The translations under genes and the position numbers were made by a program. Below the pieces are notes generated by a model, which saw only the letters and a list, made by a program, of their open reading frames with translations, had not been told where the DNA came from and made no database searches. Shown here piece by piece: positions 23,937 to 33,215 of a DNA stretch of 64,000 nucleotides (the stretch's first letter is position 1; every line of letters starts with the position of its first letter). Source of the DNA: Chryseobacterium arthrosphaerae (lineage in GTDB: Bacteria; Bacteroidota; Bacteroidia; Flavobacteriales; Weeksellaceae); NCBI RefSeq assembly GCF_001684965.1, contig NZ_MAYG01000001.1:868001-932000 (forward strand). Direction: 5' to 3'.

Positions 23937-25343
23937 TTACCAGTTTTTATCAACCATCAAAATCATCTGTGTCATGGCAACTGCACCGAGAAGAAGTTCC
24001 CTTTTATTCACTTTATCAAAAGTATCCTGTTCGGAATGATGGTAATCGAAATATCTTTGGGTGTCTACAACAAGCTCAGCCAAGGGAATGTCCAGTTTTT
24101 TTAAAGGCGAAATATCCTGGATGGCCTCTGTTTGGTCGAAATCATAAACGCCATAAGGCAGAAAATATTCTTTCCATGGGAAAATCAATCTTCTTCTTTG
24201 AGGAGACATATCTAAAGAAAACCCTCTTGGGGAATATCCTCCGGCATCTGTTCCCAGTGCAAATATGTGTTTTTCATCCCTCTTTTTTACATAAGCAGCA
24301 TACATCTCACGACCCTGACCTCCGTTTTCGCTGTTCGCATATAAAACCACCCGGATGGTATGGTTATTTTCATACCCAAGTGCTTTGAGTGTTCTTAAAA
24401 CTTCGATGCATTGGGCGACACCTGTTCCGTCATCAATAGCCCCTTCGCCAATATCCCATGAATCAAGCTGAGCACCCAGAACAATTACTTTAGAATCTTT
24501 TTTACCCTGAATTTCAGCAATGATATTCGGATTGGTGGTGTCTCCTTTTGATTCGGCAGTCATGTTGATTTTAGCCGTAACCTTTTGCTTTTTTATGGTC
24601 CTTTCCAGCTCATCTGCGGATCTTGTTCCTATTGATAAAGCAGGAATTTTAATTTTATCATCCGGCTCATAGTAAATCATTTTGGCATGCGGAGTATCAT
24701 CATTAGCGGTTGTCAGTGATCTTATAATCAATGCTTTTGCGCCTGTTTTGGCAATTACTGAAGCGGAGATTAATTTTGATTTGGCCGTCAGTAAATAAGA
24801 ATCACTGGTATTGATGATTTTCGGGTCCATAGGAACATTCACGAAAACTATTTTGTCTTTTAGCTGGCCTATTGACATGGCGTTTAGTTCCGCAGTGGAA
24901 TTGATCAAAACAATTTCCCCGGTCAGGTCTTTTCCTCCGGTTCCTTCCGAGTTTCCGAAAGAAAGCATTCTGATATTTTTCCAGTCTCCGTTTCCTGTTT
25001 TTATATGCAGGGATTCTTTTCCTCTGATCCATACCGGAGCTTTGGCTTCCTGTCTCCAGATCATATTGATGCCGATCTCCTTAAATTTTTTTTCAGCCCA
25101 TTCTACTGCTTTTGCATAGCCGGGAGTAGCGCTGAAACGGGGCCCGATGCCTTTTGTAAGTTCTCCGAGATTTTCATAAGCCTTACCATTGGTCATGATC
25201 TCGTCTGAGATCTTTCTGAATTCATCGTGATAGTTTAATTTTACAGGAATCGCTGTTTTACCTGCAGGCTTTTTCTGGATTTTTTTTTGAGAAAATAAAA
25301 ATCCACTCAAAAAGAGTGGAAGTATAATGAATATTTTTTTCAT
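23937..25343 (-). CDS. M28-family paralogue with altered catalytic site, copy 3 (first in operon)
   Basis: The 468-residue protein keeps the fold and signal peptide of its two neighbours but has changed active-site residues. The His of the GGHLD motif is Gln292 (GAQLDSWD). The general base of NEENG is Ser338 (NSENG). The Glu of ESDAGG is Gly. Asp304, Glu339, Asp366 and the late HH pair (435-436) are kept. Loss of one zinc ligand plus the base predicts a dead or changed enzyme. It is the first gene of the operon, and an extra Lys-rich stretch follows the signal peptide. Confidence 0.85.
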   Translation of the reverse strand: MKKIFIILPLFLSGFLFSQKKIQKKPAGKTAIPVKLNYHDEFRKISDEIMTNGKAYENLGELTKGIGPRFSATPGYAKAVEWAEKKFKEIGINMIWRQEAKAPVWIRGKESLHIKTGNGDWKNIRMLSFGNSEGTGGKDLTGEIVLINSTAELNAMSIGQLKDKIVFVNVPMDPKIINTSDSYLLTAKSKLISASVIAKTGAKALIIRSLTTANDDTPHAKMIYYEPDDKIKIPALSIGTRSADELERTIKKQKVTAKINMTAESKGDTTNPNIIAEIQGKKDSKVIVLGAQLDSWDIGEGAIDDGTGVAQCIEVLRTLKALGYENNHTIRVVLYANSENGGQGREMYAAYVKKRDEKHIFALGTDAGGYSPRGFSLDMSPQRRRLIFPWKEYFLPYGVYDFDQTEAIQDISPLKKLDIPLAELVVDTQRYFDYHHSEQDTFDKVNKRELLLGAVAMTQMILMVDKNW

Positions 25344-25398
25344 TTTTTATTTACCTTTCTTTTACCGATGATAAAAGTAGGGAAAAAATAGGAAATTA

Positions 25399-26643
25399 TT
25401 AAGGTTTCATATCGTACATTAACAGTGCCGTAATCAATTTTGGCTCAATAAATGTACATTTCGGAGGCATGCTCAGTTTCAGGTCTGAAATTTTAATCAT
25501 ATCGTTAAAACTTACCGGGTAGATACCGAAGCCTACTTTTCCTTCACCACTGTCAACTTTCTCTTTTAAAATATTGATTCCGTTGATATTGGAGGTTCCT
25601 TTTACATAAGAAATAAGTTCCGAGCTGTCCGGATCTTCGATCTTAAGAATATTTTTAAAAATATATTTATCTAAAAGATGGTGATCCAGGTTATCCAGAG
25701 ACATTTCTTTGGAACGCAGATCATGTTTTACGTGAAGTGAGTAGAACTTACCACCCATATACATCGAGATGTGGAATTTCTGGGAAGGGTAGTAAGGGGT
25801 TTCTCCTTTTTCATGGATCAGGAAATACTGATCAAGCTGCTTCAGGAATTCTTCATTGGAAATACCGTTCAGGTCGTGTAAGAGCCTGTTGTAATCATGG
25901 ATTTTGATAGACTGATTGGAAACGATGAAGCTGTATACGAAATTGTAAAGCTCAGTTCCGTTATGTCTTTTGTTTTTCTCTTTATGACGTTTTGCATTCA
26001 GGGCAGTAGAGCCAATCCTGTGGTGTCCGTCAGCAATATAGAATGAATCGATCTGATCAATCACCTCTTTAAACTGCTGCAGCTTCAGGCGGTTGTCTAT
26101 TCTCCAGATCTTGTGTCTGATCCCGATGGAATCTACGTGGTTAAAGATAGGAACATTTTTTTCCTCATGGTTCATCAGCAACTCAATTTTTGAGTTGGCA
26201 GGGTAGGTAAGCAGTACAGGTTCTGCCTGCAGGCTTACTTTTTCAAGGTAGTGAGCCAGTTTTTCTTTTTTCTGGGGAATGGTACTTTCGTGTCTTTTTA
26301 TTTTTCCATTCCAGAAATCTTCAATACTTGCTAGTCCGAGAAGGCCTCTGAAGATCTGTTTGTTCGGGTAGATCTGTTCATAGAGATAATACGCTGAATT
26401 GTCCTGGATCAGTTTCTTTTCTTCCAGGAGTTCTTCAAAAGTAGAACGGATTTTTCTCAGGTTCCGGTCAATATCTTTAGATTTACTTACAACGTATGGT
26501 TTGATCATATTGATGTAAGTATTTTCAACTTGAGCCTTCTCTGCGATCTCCTCCTGGGTAAAATTATCCAGTGGATGGGTAGGGAAAGTACTCTCGATGT
26601 CTCTATGAGGTCTTATTCCACGGAAAGGTTTAAAAACAGGCAT
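25399..26643 (-). CDS. DUF1015-family protein of the serine cluster
   Basis: The 414-residue protein has the DUF1015 signature, notably YIADGHHRIGSTAL in the middle and FKPFRGIRP at the start. It has no signal peptide. The gene starts two bases after the end of serA and is commonly found with serA and serC in Bacteroidetes and other groups. Its role is not established. A link to serine or phosphoserine metabolism is inferred from the position. Confidence 0.85.
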   Translation of the reverse strand: MPVFKPFRGIRPHRDIESTFPTHPLDNFTQEEIAEKAQVENTYINMIKPYVVSKSKDIDRNLRKIRSTFEELLEEKKLIQDNSAYYLYEQIYPNKQIFRGLLGLASIEDFWNGKIKRHESTIPQKKEKLAHYLEKVSLQAEPVLLTYPANSKIELLMNHEEKNVPIFNHVDSIGIRHKIWRIDNRLKLQQFKEVIDQIDSFYIADGHHRIGSTALNAKRHKEKNKRHNGTELYNFVYSFIVSNQSIKIHDYNRLLHDLNGISNEEFLKQLDQYFLIHEKGETPYYPSQKFHISMYMGGKFYSLHVKHDLRSKEMSLDNLDHHLLDKYIFKNILKIEDPDSSELISYVKGTSNINGINILKEKVDSGEGKVGFGIYPVSFNDMIKISDLKLSMPPKCTFIEPKLITALLMYDMKP

Positions 26644-26645
26644 AT

Positions 26646-27611
26646 TTATCTTATAGTTTCTTTTTGTAGCTTAATAATTTGTTCTGCAAGTTCGGTACCG
26701 ATTTTCTCTTGCGCATCTATCGTATTTCCGCCTACATGAGGGGAAAGTGAAAGTGCCGGATTCATTAATAAAGGCAGTTCGGGGCTTGGCTCATTTTCAA
26801 AAACATCCAATGCCGCTCCGGCTACTTTTCCTGAATCTATAAAATCAATCAGTGCCACTTCATTCATCACACCGCCTCGTGCAGTATTCACAATATACAC
26901 ACCGTCCTTCATTTTCTCAAACTGTGGGGTGTCTATAATGTATTCATTCGTTTTCGGAGTGTTGATACTGATAAAATCAGCTTCTCTAAGGAACGCATCC
27001 ATATCATTGGTGGAAGTGATTTCAAAGTTCACCGCCTGCCCGTCAAAAAAATGTAATGTAATTACTTCTGTTTTCGGGCTTCTTGTGAGAACCTGTATTT
27101 TCATTCCTAAAGCGATTCCTATTTTCACGACTTCCTGGCCAATGCTTCCGAAGCCGATTACTCCTAATGTTTTTCCTGAAAGTTCATAAGCATTGCTGAA
27201 TGATTTTTTCATCGCATTGAAGTGTGTTTCTCCCTCCAGAGGCATCAGCCTGTTCGATTCATGAAGAAACCTTGCCAGTGCAATAAAGTGTCCGAAAACC
27301 AATTCAGCTACTGATTTTGAAGATGCTGTAGGGGTATTGATGACCTTGATTCCTTTGCTTTTTGCATATTCAACATCAATATTATCCATCCCGATACCAC
27401 CTCTTCCAATGATTTTAAGACCAGGGCACGCATCAATCAGGTTTTGTTTTACCTTCGTTGCACTTCTTACAAGAAGAACATCCACATTATTATCGTTGAT
27501 AAAATTAATAACGTGATCCTGGGCCACTCTATTGTCCAGAACTTCAATTCCGGCTTCTTTTAAAGCGAGTTCTCCTGCTTTTGAGATTCCATCGTTTGCT
27601 AAAACTTTCAT
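26646..27611 (-). CDS. serA: D-3-phosphoglycerate dehydrogenase
   Basis: SerA oxidises 3-phosphoglycerate to phosphohydroxypyruvate, the first step of serine synthesis. The 321-residue protein is the short type without a C-terminal ACT domain. It has the NAD-binding GFGSIGQEV near residue 155, the substrate Arg in NTARGGVMNE, the Glu of the catalytic triad in FENEPSPE and the His in SPHVGGN. It lies between serC and the DUF1015 gene. Without an ACT domain, direct feedback by serine is not expected. Confidence 0.92.
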   Translation of the reverse strand: MKVLANDGISKAGELALKEAGIEVLDNRVAQDHVINFINDNNVDVLLVRSATKVKQNLIDACPGLKIIGRGGIGMDNIDVEYAKSKGIKVINTPTASSKSVAELVFGHFIALARFLHESNRLMPLEGETHFNAMKKSFSNAYELSGKTLGVIGFGSIGQEVVKIGIALGMKIQVLTRSPKTEVITLHFFDGQAVNFEITSTNDMDAFLREADFISINTPKTNEYIIDTPQFEKMKDGVYIVNTARGGVMNEVALIDFIDSGKVAGAALDVFENEPSPELPLLMNPALSLSPHVGGNTIDAQEKIGTELAEQIIKLQKETIR

Positions 27612-27725
27612 GTGTTATTTTATTACAGATGTTAGATTTAAGATGTCAGAGATCAGACTTTGAAGGTCTGCTGTCTGGTATCTGCTGTCTGATATCTTTT
27701 TATTTTTTCGGTCGCCTAATATAAG

Positions 27726-28790
27726 CTATTTTATCGACTTCATTACATCCACCAATACCTGCACACTCTCAATAGGAAGTGCGTTGTACAGGCTGGCTCT
27801 GTATCCGCCCAGGCTTCTGTGTCCGTTCAGTCCGCTGATTCCTGCAGCTTTCCAGGCATTGTCAAATTCTTCTTTTTTGCTTTCGTCTGTAATTTTGAAA
27901 GAAACATTCATCAGAGAACGGTCTTCTTTTACGCAGAACGTTTCAAAAAGAGGGTTGCTGTCGATTTCATCATACAGAAGTTTGGCTTTTGCTTCATTTC
28001 TTTGTTCTGCAGCTGCAATTCCGCCATTATTTTCCAGGTGCTGAAGCGTCAGTAAAGAAGCATAGATCGGGAACACCGGCGGGGTATTGTACATCGATTC
28101 TTTAGAAATGTGCTGTGAGTAATCCAGCATAGAAAGCATATTTTCTCTTCCGGTTTTACCAAGGATCTCTTTTTTGATCACTACCAGAGTAACCCCTGCA
28201 GGTCCCATATTCTTCTGGGCTCCGGCATAGATCAGATCAAATTTGGAAAAATCAAGCTGTCTGGAGAAAATATCAGAACTCATATCACACACCATCAGAG
28301 TATCCACTTCAGGGAAGGACTTCATCTGGGTTCCGTATATTGTATTGTTGGATGTGCAGTGGAAATAATCATATTCTGATCCCACCGTATAATCTTTAGG
28401 AATGAAAGAATAGTTTTCTTCCTTTGAAGAACCTACTACGTCTACTGTTCCTAGTTTTTTTGCTTCTTTAATAGCTCCTGCAGCCCATGTTCCCGTATCC
28501 AGGTAAGCTGCTTTTCCGCCTACTTTCATCAGGTTGTAGGGTACCATGGCAAACTGCATGCTGGCACCGCTTCCCAAATAAAGTACCTCATAATCATCAC
28601 CAAGATTCATCAATCTTTTTACAATTGCACGTGCTTCGTCCATTACAGCAACGAAATCCTTGCTTCTGTGGGAGATTTCAAGAAGGGATAGCCCGATACC
28701 ATTGAAGTCCAGGATAGCCTGTGCTGATTTTTCGAATACCTCTTGTGGTAAAATACATGGTCCTGCGCTGAAGTTGTGCTTTTTGTTCAT
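27726..28790 (-). CDS. serC: Phosphoserine aminotransferase
   Basis: SerC makes phosphoserine from phosphohydroxypyruvate and glutamate. It can also serve in pyridoxal phosphate synthesis. The 354-residue protein starts with HNFSAGPCILP, has the PLP lysine Lys193 in YAGAQKNMGPAG, and has the C-terminal GHRSLGGYRASLYNA. It is upstream of serA on the same strand, with a 114-base gap that holds short TCTGCTGTCTG repeats. Confidence 0.95.
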   Translation of the reverse strand: MNKKHNFSAGPCILPQEVFEKSAQAILDFNGIGLSLLEISHRSKDFVAVMDEARAIVKRLMNLGDDYEVLYLGSGASMQFAMVPYNLMKVGGKAAYLDTGTWAAGAIKEAKKLGTVDVVGSSKEENYSFIPKDYTVGSEYDYFHCTSNNTIYGTQMKSFPEVDTLMVCDMSSDIFSRQLDFSKFDLIYAGAQKNMGPAGVTLVVIKKEILGKTGRENMLSMLDYSQHISKESMYNTPPVFPIYASLLTLQHLENNGGIAAAEQRNEAKAKLLYDEIDSNPLFETFCVKEDRSLMNVSFKITDESKKEEFDNAWKAAGISGLNGHRSLGGYRASLYNALPIESVQVLVDVMKSIK

Positions 28791-28882
28791 ATTTTTATTT
28801 TTTGGTTGCCTCCGGAATATTTTTCATTCCTTTAGCTTTGTTTGTGGTTTTCTATTAGGTTTACTGAGGTTTTTATTAAAAA

Positions 28883-28907
28883 AAGCCGCCTCAAAAGCAT
28901 GAGACGG
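28883..28907 (-). terminator. Terminator of the ferredoxin gene
   Basis: On the minus strand CCGTCTCA pairs with TGAGGCGG (one U-G pair), followed by a run of T. It is eight bases beyond the ferredoxin stop. Confidence 0.75.
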
Positions 28908-28914
28908 AGTTCTT

Positions 28915-29265
28915 TTATTCGCCGTGTAAGAATGCTTTTTTATTAAGCAGTGCTTCTTCAGATTCTACATGGTCTTCATCAGGTACGCAGCAGTCTACCG
29001 GACATACGGCAGCACATTGCGGCTCCTCATGGAATCCTTTACATTCAGTACATTTGTCTGTAACAATGAAATAAACATCATCACTTACAGGTTCCTGAGG
29101 TGCGTTCGCATCTACAGTAAGTCCTGAAGGAAGCGTTACAGTACCTTGAAGTGTTGTACCTTCAGAAGCTTTCCAGTCTACGGCTCCTTCATATATTGCA
29201 TTATTTGGACATTCCGGTTCGCAAGCCCCGCAGTTAATGCATTCATCAGTTATTTTAATAGCCAT
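28915..29265 (-). CDS. Dicluster 4Fe-4S ferredoxin
   Basis: The 116-residue acidic protein has two [4Fe-4S] sets. The first has CINCGACEPECP near residue 9, and the second has CTEC followed by CAAVCPVDCC near residue 72-93. A loop of about 50 residues with a Gly/Thr-rich stretch separates the first set from the second. It is an electron carrier in the cytosol. The gene is divergent from the LuxC-type reductase and has a promoter TAATTTTG (29289-29296). Its electron partner cannot be inferred. Confidence 0.92.
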   Translation of the reverse strand: MAIKITDECINCGACEPECPNNAIYEGAVDWKASEGTTLQGTVTLPSGLTVDANAPQEPVSDDVYFIVTDKCTECKGFHEEPQCAAVCPVDCCVPDEDHVESEEALLNKKAFLHGE

Positions 29266-29278
29266 CGCTAATTTTTTT

Positions 29279-29296
29279 TAAATTTGCACAAAATTA
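29279..29296. promoter_or_regulatory. Divergent -7 promoter elements for ferredoxin and acyl-CoA reductase
   Basis: TAAATTTG (29279-29286) on the plus strand and TAATTTTG (complement of 29289-29296) on the minus strand both match TAnnTTTG. The two are separated by two bases, so the polymerases must compete for this site. Confidence 0.5.
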
Positions 29297-29324
29297 CAAA
29301 ATATTCCCCAATTTTAAAGTAATT

Positions 29325-30359
29325 ATGAATACCGAAAATCAAGTTTTAGGACTTATTAAATTAAGTGATTATATAAAAGCGTTTTTAGCTAAGAAAACAG
29401 AAGATTACAATGAAGATGATGCAAATATTGAATTATTGTTAAAAAGATCTGAAATAGAGAATCCGTGGTTTACGGTTGATAATCAGAAATTTGCTTTACA
29501 GCAATGGGCAGATCTTCTTACGGAAGAGCAGATCAAAAACTGGCTTAAAAAATATTCAGTCTCAAGGATTTCGAAGAGAGTGGGACTTATTCTTGCCGGA
29601 AATATTCCTCTGGTGGGTTTTCATGATGTGATTTCAGTAGTGCTGAGCAATCATATTCCTGTGATCAAACTGTCTTCAAAAGACAAATACCTGATTCCGT
29701 TTCTGTTAAAAAAATGGAAAGAATTCTCTGATGATCAGGTCCGGTTTGAGTTTGTAGAGAGGCTGGAGAATTTTGATGCAGTGATTGCTACAGGAAGTAA
29801 TAATACAGCAAGATATCTGGAATATTATTTTAAAAACCATTTAAGTATCATCCGTAAAAACAGGACTTCAATTGCTGTTTTAAAAGGAGATGAAACGGAT
29901 CAAGAGCTTCAGCTTCTGGCAAAAGATATTTTCCAGTATTTCGGGCTGGGATGCAGAAATGTAACCAGAATTTTTATTCCGGAAGATTTCGTGATCGACA
30001 GGCTTTTTGAAAACTTTTTGGGCTTCCAGGATATCATCAATCATAATAAGTATGCTAACAATTATGATTATAACAGAGCGGTTTACCTGTTGAATCAGGA
30101 TAAATTCTGGGATAATAATTTTGTGATGCTGAAGGAAGATGATAAGCTGTTCAGCCCGCTTTCCGTGATCAATTTCAGCCGGTATAAGTTTTTGGAGGAG
30201 GTGAAAGATTTTATTGCTGAAAATGAAGAAAATATTCAGTGTGTAGTGGCAAAGGATGAACTTGGGCTGAATTCAGTTTCATTTGGTGAAGCACAGAATC
30301 CCGGGCTTGATACCTATGCCGATAATGTGGATACCATGAAGTTTTTGGAATTGGTCTGA
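29325..30359 (+). CDS. LuxC-like acyl-CoA reductase
   Basis: The 344-residue protein resembles the LuxC / acyl-CoA reductase family of the aldehyde dehydrogenase superfamily. Visible parts are LILAGNIPLVGFHDV (nucleotide-binding start), KLSSKDKYLIPFLL, FDAVIATGSNNTARY, and FGLGCRNVTRIF with the probable catalytic Cys. It would reduce a fatty acyl thioester to an aldehyde. No luciferase or LuxE gene is nearby, so the substrate and pathway are unknown. Confidence 0.8.
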   Translation: MNTENQVLGLIKLSDYIKAFLAKKTEDYNEDDANIELLLKRSEIENPWFTVDNQKFALQQWADLLTEEQIKNWLKKYSVSRISKRVGLILAGNIPLVGFHDVISVVLSNHIPVIKLSSKDKYLIPFLLKKWKEFSDDQVRFEFVERLENFDAVIATGSNNTARYLEYYFKNHLSIIRKNRTSIAVLKGDETDQELQLLAKDIFQYFGLGCRNVTRIFIPEDFVIDRLFENFLGFQDIINHNKYANNYDYNRAVYLLNQDKFWDNNFVMLKEDDKLFSPLSVINFSRYKFLEEVKDFIAENEENIQCVVAKDELGLNSVSFGEAQNPGLDTYADNVDTMKFLELV

Positions 30360-30407
30360 TTTTCGTATCTTCCATCACCTATTTCACCTAATAACAAAAT
30401 GAATCAT

Positions 30408-30854
30408 ATGAAAAAATTATTTCTGGGCCTTGCGCTTATAGGCGGACAGCTGATGTTTGCACAGAAAGTTGTTGACCTTAAGGTTGAGAACAATCAGAAA
30501 AAAGAACAGCCTGCCACTATAAGCAAAGAAAAGGTAAATACTTATAATGATAATTTCCTTGCATTTATCAATGCACTGCAGTCTTCCGACCGTAAAACAA
30601 TGGACGGACTACTTTCTGATAAAGTAAAAGAGATTGTTACAGACGATGTTCTTAAAAAAGTAAAAGACGGTATTGATTACAGTAAAAAACTTGAAATACT
30701 GAAAGTGGGATATTATGTAACCATGGATGGCATCAGTCATCCTAATATCAAATATAAATATGCCGGAGATAAGTCTTCAAAAGAAGCGATCAGTGCTGTT
30801 TTTGATGATGATGGAAAAATTCTTGGCGTATTACCGGCTAAGAGTGAAAAATGA
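30408..30854 (+). CDS. Secreted protein of unknown function
   Basis: The upstream ATG at 30399 is possible, but the one at 30408 gives signal peptide MKKLFLGLALIGGQLMFAQ. The mature part of about 130 residues has a pattern of a helix with 'FLAFINALQSSDRKTMDGLLSD', suggesting a SnoaL- or DUF3887-like small fold. I cannot assign a function. Confidence 0.55.
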   Translation: MKKLFLGLALIGGQLMFAQKVVDLKVENNQKKEQPATISKEKVNTYNDNFLAFINALQSSDRKTMDGLLSDKVKEIVTDDVLKKVKDGIDYSKKLEILKVGYYVTMDGISHPNIKYKYAGDKSSKEAISAVFDDDGKILGVLPAKSEK

Positions 30855-30891
30855 AAATTAATTTCGAATTAAATTAAAAAAAATATTAACT

Positions 30892-31581
30892 ATGATGACA
30901 GATGTTTTAGTCGCTCATTCTACAGAAGTGGAAAAAGCGGATTTTTACAAGAAGACCTATTTGCATGTTGCTTTGTCTATTCTTGCATTTATTGGAGTGG
31001 AAACAGTTTTGTTGAAGACTGTGCCTGTAGAAGTTATTGCAATGATGTTTCAGGGAAGGCTTACCTGGCTTTTGATCATCGGTGTATTCTGGTTAGCTTC
31101 TATTCTGGCTTCCAAATGGTCTCTTTCGCAAAGTAAATCCACTCAGTACCTTGGGTTAGGGTTTTATATTCTGCTTGAAGCGGTTATTTTTATGCCGTTG
31201 CTTTTTATTGCTACGAATATGGCAGGAGGGGCTAATGTAATTTTCCAGGCTGCCACTTTGACCATTGCTATGTTTGCCGGTATTTCAGCGGTAGCATTTA
31301 CTTCTAAACGGGATTTTTCTTTTTTAAGAAATATCATCATCATCGGAGGTTTTATTTCTATCGGCCTGATTGTTGGCGGAATGATCTTCGGTTTTAATCT
31401 TGGATTGTGGTTCTCTGTAGGAATGGTTATACTGGCTTCTGCGACGATCTTATACCAGACAAGTAAACTGAAAGATTCATATGGAACCCATCAGTACGTA
31501 GGAGCTGCATTACAGCTTTTTGCTTCTATTATGCTGTTGTTCTGGTATATCCTGAATATTTTGATGAGCAGAAGAAGTTAA
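30892..31581 (+). CDS. Bax inhibitor-1/YccA-family membrane protein
   Basis: The 229-residue protein has seven predicted membrane helices between about residues 25 and 225 and the typical GVFWLAS and AGISAVAF segments of BI-1 family proteins. Bacterial members are ion- or calcium-leak proteins, and E. coli YccA modulates FtsH. The exact role here is unknown. A 14-base terminator stem follows. Confidence 0.8.
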   Translation: MMTDVLVAHSTEVEKADFYKKTYLHVALSILAFIGVETVLLKTVPVEVIAMMFQGRLTWLLIIGVFWLASILASKWSLSQSKSTQYLGLGFYILLEAVIFMPLLFIATNMAGGANVIFQAATLTIAMFAGISAVAFTSKRDFSFLRNIIIIGGFISIGLIVGGMIFGFNLGLWFSVGMVILASATILYQTSKLKDSYGTHQYVGAALQLFASIMLLFWYILNILMSRRS

Positions 31582-31602
31582 TCTTCTAATCTTAAACACA
31601 TA

Positions 31603-31634
31603 AAAAAATCCTGATAGTACTATCAGGATTTTTT
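31603..31634. terminator. Bidirectional terminator, 14-base stem
   Basis: AAAAAATCCTGATA (31603-31616) is perfectly complementary to 31621-31634 with GTAC between. A-run and T-run flank it, so it serves the BI-1 gene and the converging secreted protein gene. Confidence 0.9.
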
Positions 31635-31654
31635 GTTTTATACTTGTCCTGTGT

Positions 31655-32872
31655 TTATATTACGCCTGGCATTGTTGTCGTATAGGTAACGGATGCGGAG
31701 GGTACGGAAAGTGACTGAGAGGCATCATTATAATTGATATCCTGTGTCAGCGCTATAGAGAAGTTCACTGTTGATGTTGTTTTATTAGTGTAAGACACAG
31801 TCACCGTAATGGTTTGTTTAAGACCGGAGGTGGTAAGGTCTATCCCTCTTCCCTGTACGGGATTTCTGTCTCTGTTCGTATTATTATCAAGAGTTCCTGA
31901 ATTGATTGTCCCTCCGGTACTGTTTTTATTGGTATAGGATCCGGTAAGGGAGAATGCACTTGAAGGAACCGCCGTTGCGTCAGTGATTGCCGGTAAAGCA
32001 AAACCGGCAGCGAATAAATTATTAGTATTGTTAACGTTGATGGTGTATGTTGCATCCAGTTTCTGGCCTGCTGCTACGGGAATGGTAAGATCATTCAGTG
32101 TAGTGACAGAGCTTGGATTGGTGAAAGGAGGAGTGTTCACTGGAGCAGTCGTTACTTTCGATAATCCTGTAATGACATCCTGATACTTCACAATAAAGGT
32201 ATATGGATTACCGGCCTGGTTGGCTACAACGGTATCCGGGATGCCATCTCCGTTTGAATCATAGACCGCTTTATACTGGAAAACACCAGTGGTCTGAGGG
32301 TATCCCTGGGCAGTTACCAGGGGAATAGCCTGATTGTTTCCGGCATATACCTGTCCGCTGTAAGTATAATTGATTCCGTTGGTTTGCTGGGTTGCATCTG
32401 AAGTATTGATCACCATACCTCCGGCAGCAGTAATATCTGCTAACAGGTTGATGGAAGGAGGAGTTTTAGTTCCGGCCAGCGAGTTGAAGACGTAAAGATA
32501 AGTATCCTGATCGTTGGTGATCTTGGTAACTGCAGGATTGGGTGGCGGTGTAGAGCAGAGGGATCCCCATTTACCTTTGGAGGCAATCCAGTAATCAATA
32601 CATCCGGAATCTGTATTGTAATACATCATGCCGTTGTCAAGCTGATTGGTTGGAGTAATGTTGGATGCATTTGATGCCGGTGTGATGCCGCCGTTTTTCT
32701 GATCGGGAAGCTGAGGGAGCATGAATGTTTTTGCAGTTGCTGTAGCGCCGCTGCCGGTTTTTAACTGTAGTACTGCATTAGCGTGAGGAGTTGTGGTGTT
32801 GATGCCTACTTGCGCCTGTACGGCCACGAAGCATAATGTAGCCATGCAGATGGCGAGTTGTTTTTTTTTCAT
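31655..32872 (-). CDS. Large secreted beta-rich protein, unknown
   Basis: The 405-residue protein has a signal peptide ending at QAQ (about residue 21) and then the flavobacterial start motif VGINTTTPHANAVLQL, which is shared in form with 61651-62928. The rest is rich in Thr, Asn and Ser and has Asp motifs such as DSNGDGIPD that may bind calcium. There is no visible T9SS sorting domain at the end. It is probably a cell-surface or matrix protein. Confidence 0.65.
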   Translation of the reverse strand: MKKKQLAICMATLCFVAVQAQVGINTTTPHANAVLQLKTGSGATATAKTFMLPQLPDQKNGGITPASNASNITPTNQLDNGMMYYNTDSGCIDYWIASKGKWGSLCSTPPPNPAVTKITNDQDTYLYVFNSLAGTKTPPSINLLADITAAGGMVINTSDATQQTNGINYTYSGQVYAGNNQAIPLVTAQGYPQTTGVFQYKAVYDSNGDGIPDTVVANQAGNPYTFIVKYQDVITGLSKVTTAPVNTPPFTNPSSVTTLNDLTIPVAAGQKLDATYTINVNNTNNLFAAGFALPAITDATAVPSSAFSLTGSYTNKNSTGGTINSGTLDNNTNRDRNPVQGRGIDLTTSGLKQTITVTVSYTNKTTSTVNFSIALTQDINYNDASQSLSVPSASVTYTTTMPGVI

Positions 32873-32966
32873 AAATAATTTGCTTTTTGTGATTAATAAA
32901 AAAACTCTATATAAGTTTTAACAAATATAGAGCTAATTTTAACAAATTATATAGAGTATAATTTAA

Positions 32967-33215
32967 TTATTTATCAATTGATCCTAATACCTTTTGAGCG
33001 AATGAGTTTAAGGCATCCTTTTCGCTCATTCCGTTGCGGACATTGCCATGAACTTCCAAAGCACCGCAAATATTGGTAATAAGTTCTCCTGCTACATTCA
33101 GATCTTCTTCGCTGGTTCCTCTGAATTCACAGAAGCTTTCCAAAACTTCCAGTGTCTTTTCAAGGTTTTCAGGAGTCTGGTTTTGATAGAATTGTCTTAT
33201 GATCGGTAATTTCAT
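32967..33215 (-). CDS. DUF6952-type small protein in the peroxide-defence operon
   Basis: The 82-residue protein is helical, has two Cys (28 and 50), and its start overlaps the thioredoxin stop by one base. Its family is, to my memory, usually found with this peroxiredoxin/thioredoxin pair in Flavobacteriia. The job is unknown. The overlap and order imply translation coupled to the thioredoxin. Confidence 0.65.
   Translation of the reverse strand: MKLPIIRQFYQNQTPENLEKTLEVLESFCEFRGTSEEDLNVAGELITNICGALEVHGNVRNGMSEKDALNSFAQKVLGSIDK

Noticed and set aside
31655..32872. T9SS sorting domain at the end of the large secreted protein
   Set aside because: The last residues lack the Gly-rich and Lys-rich pattern seen in the true T9SS protein at 43117-45072.
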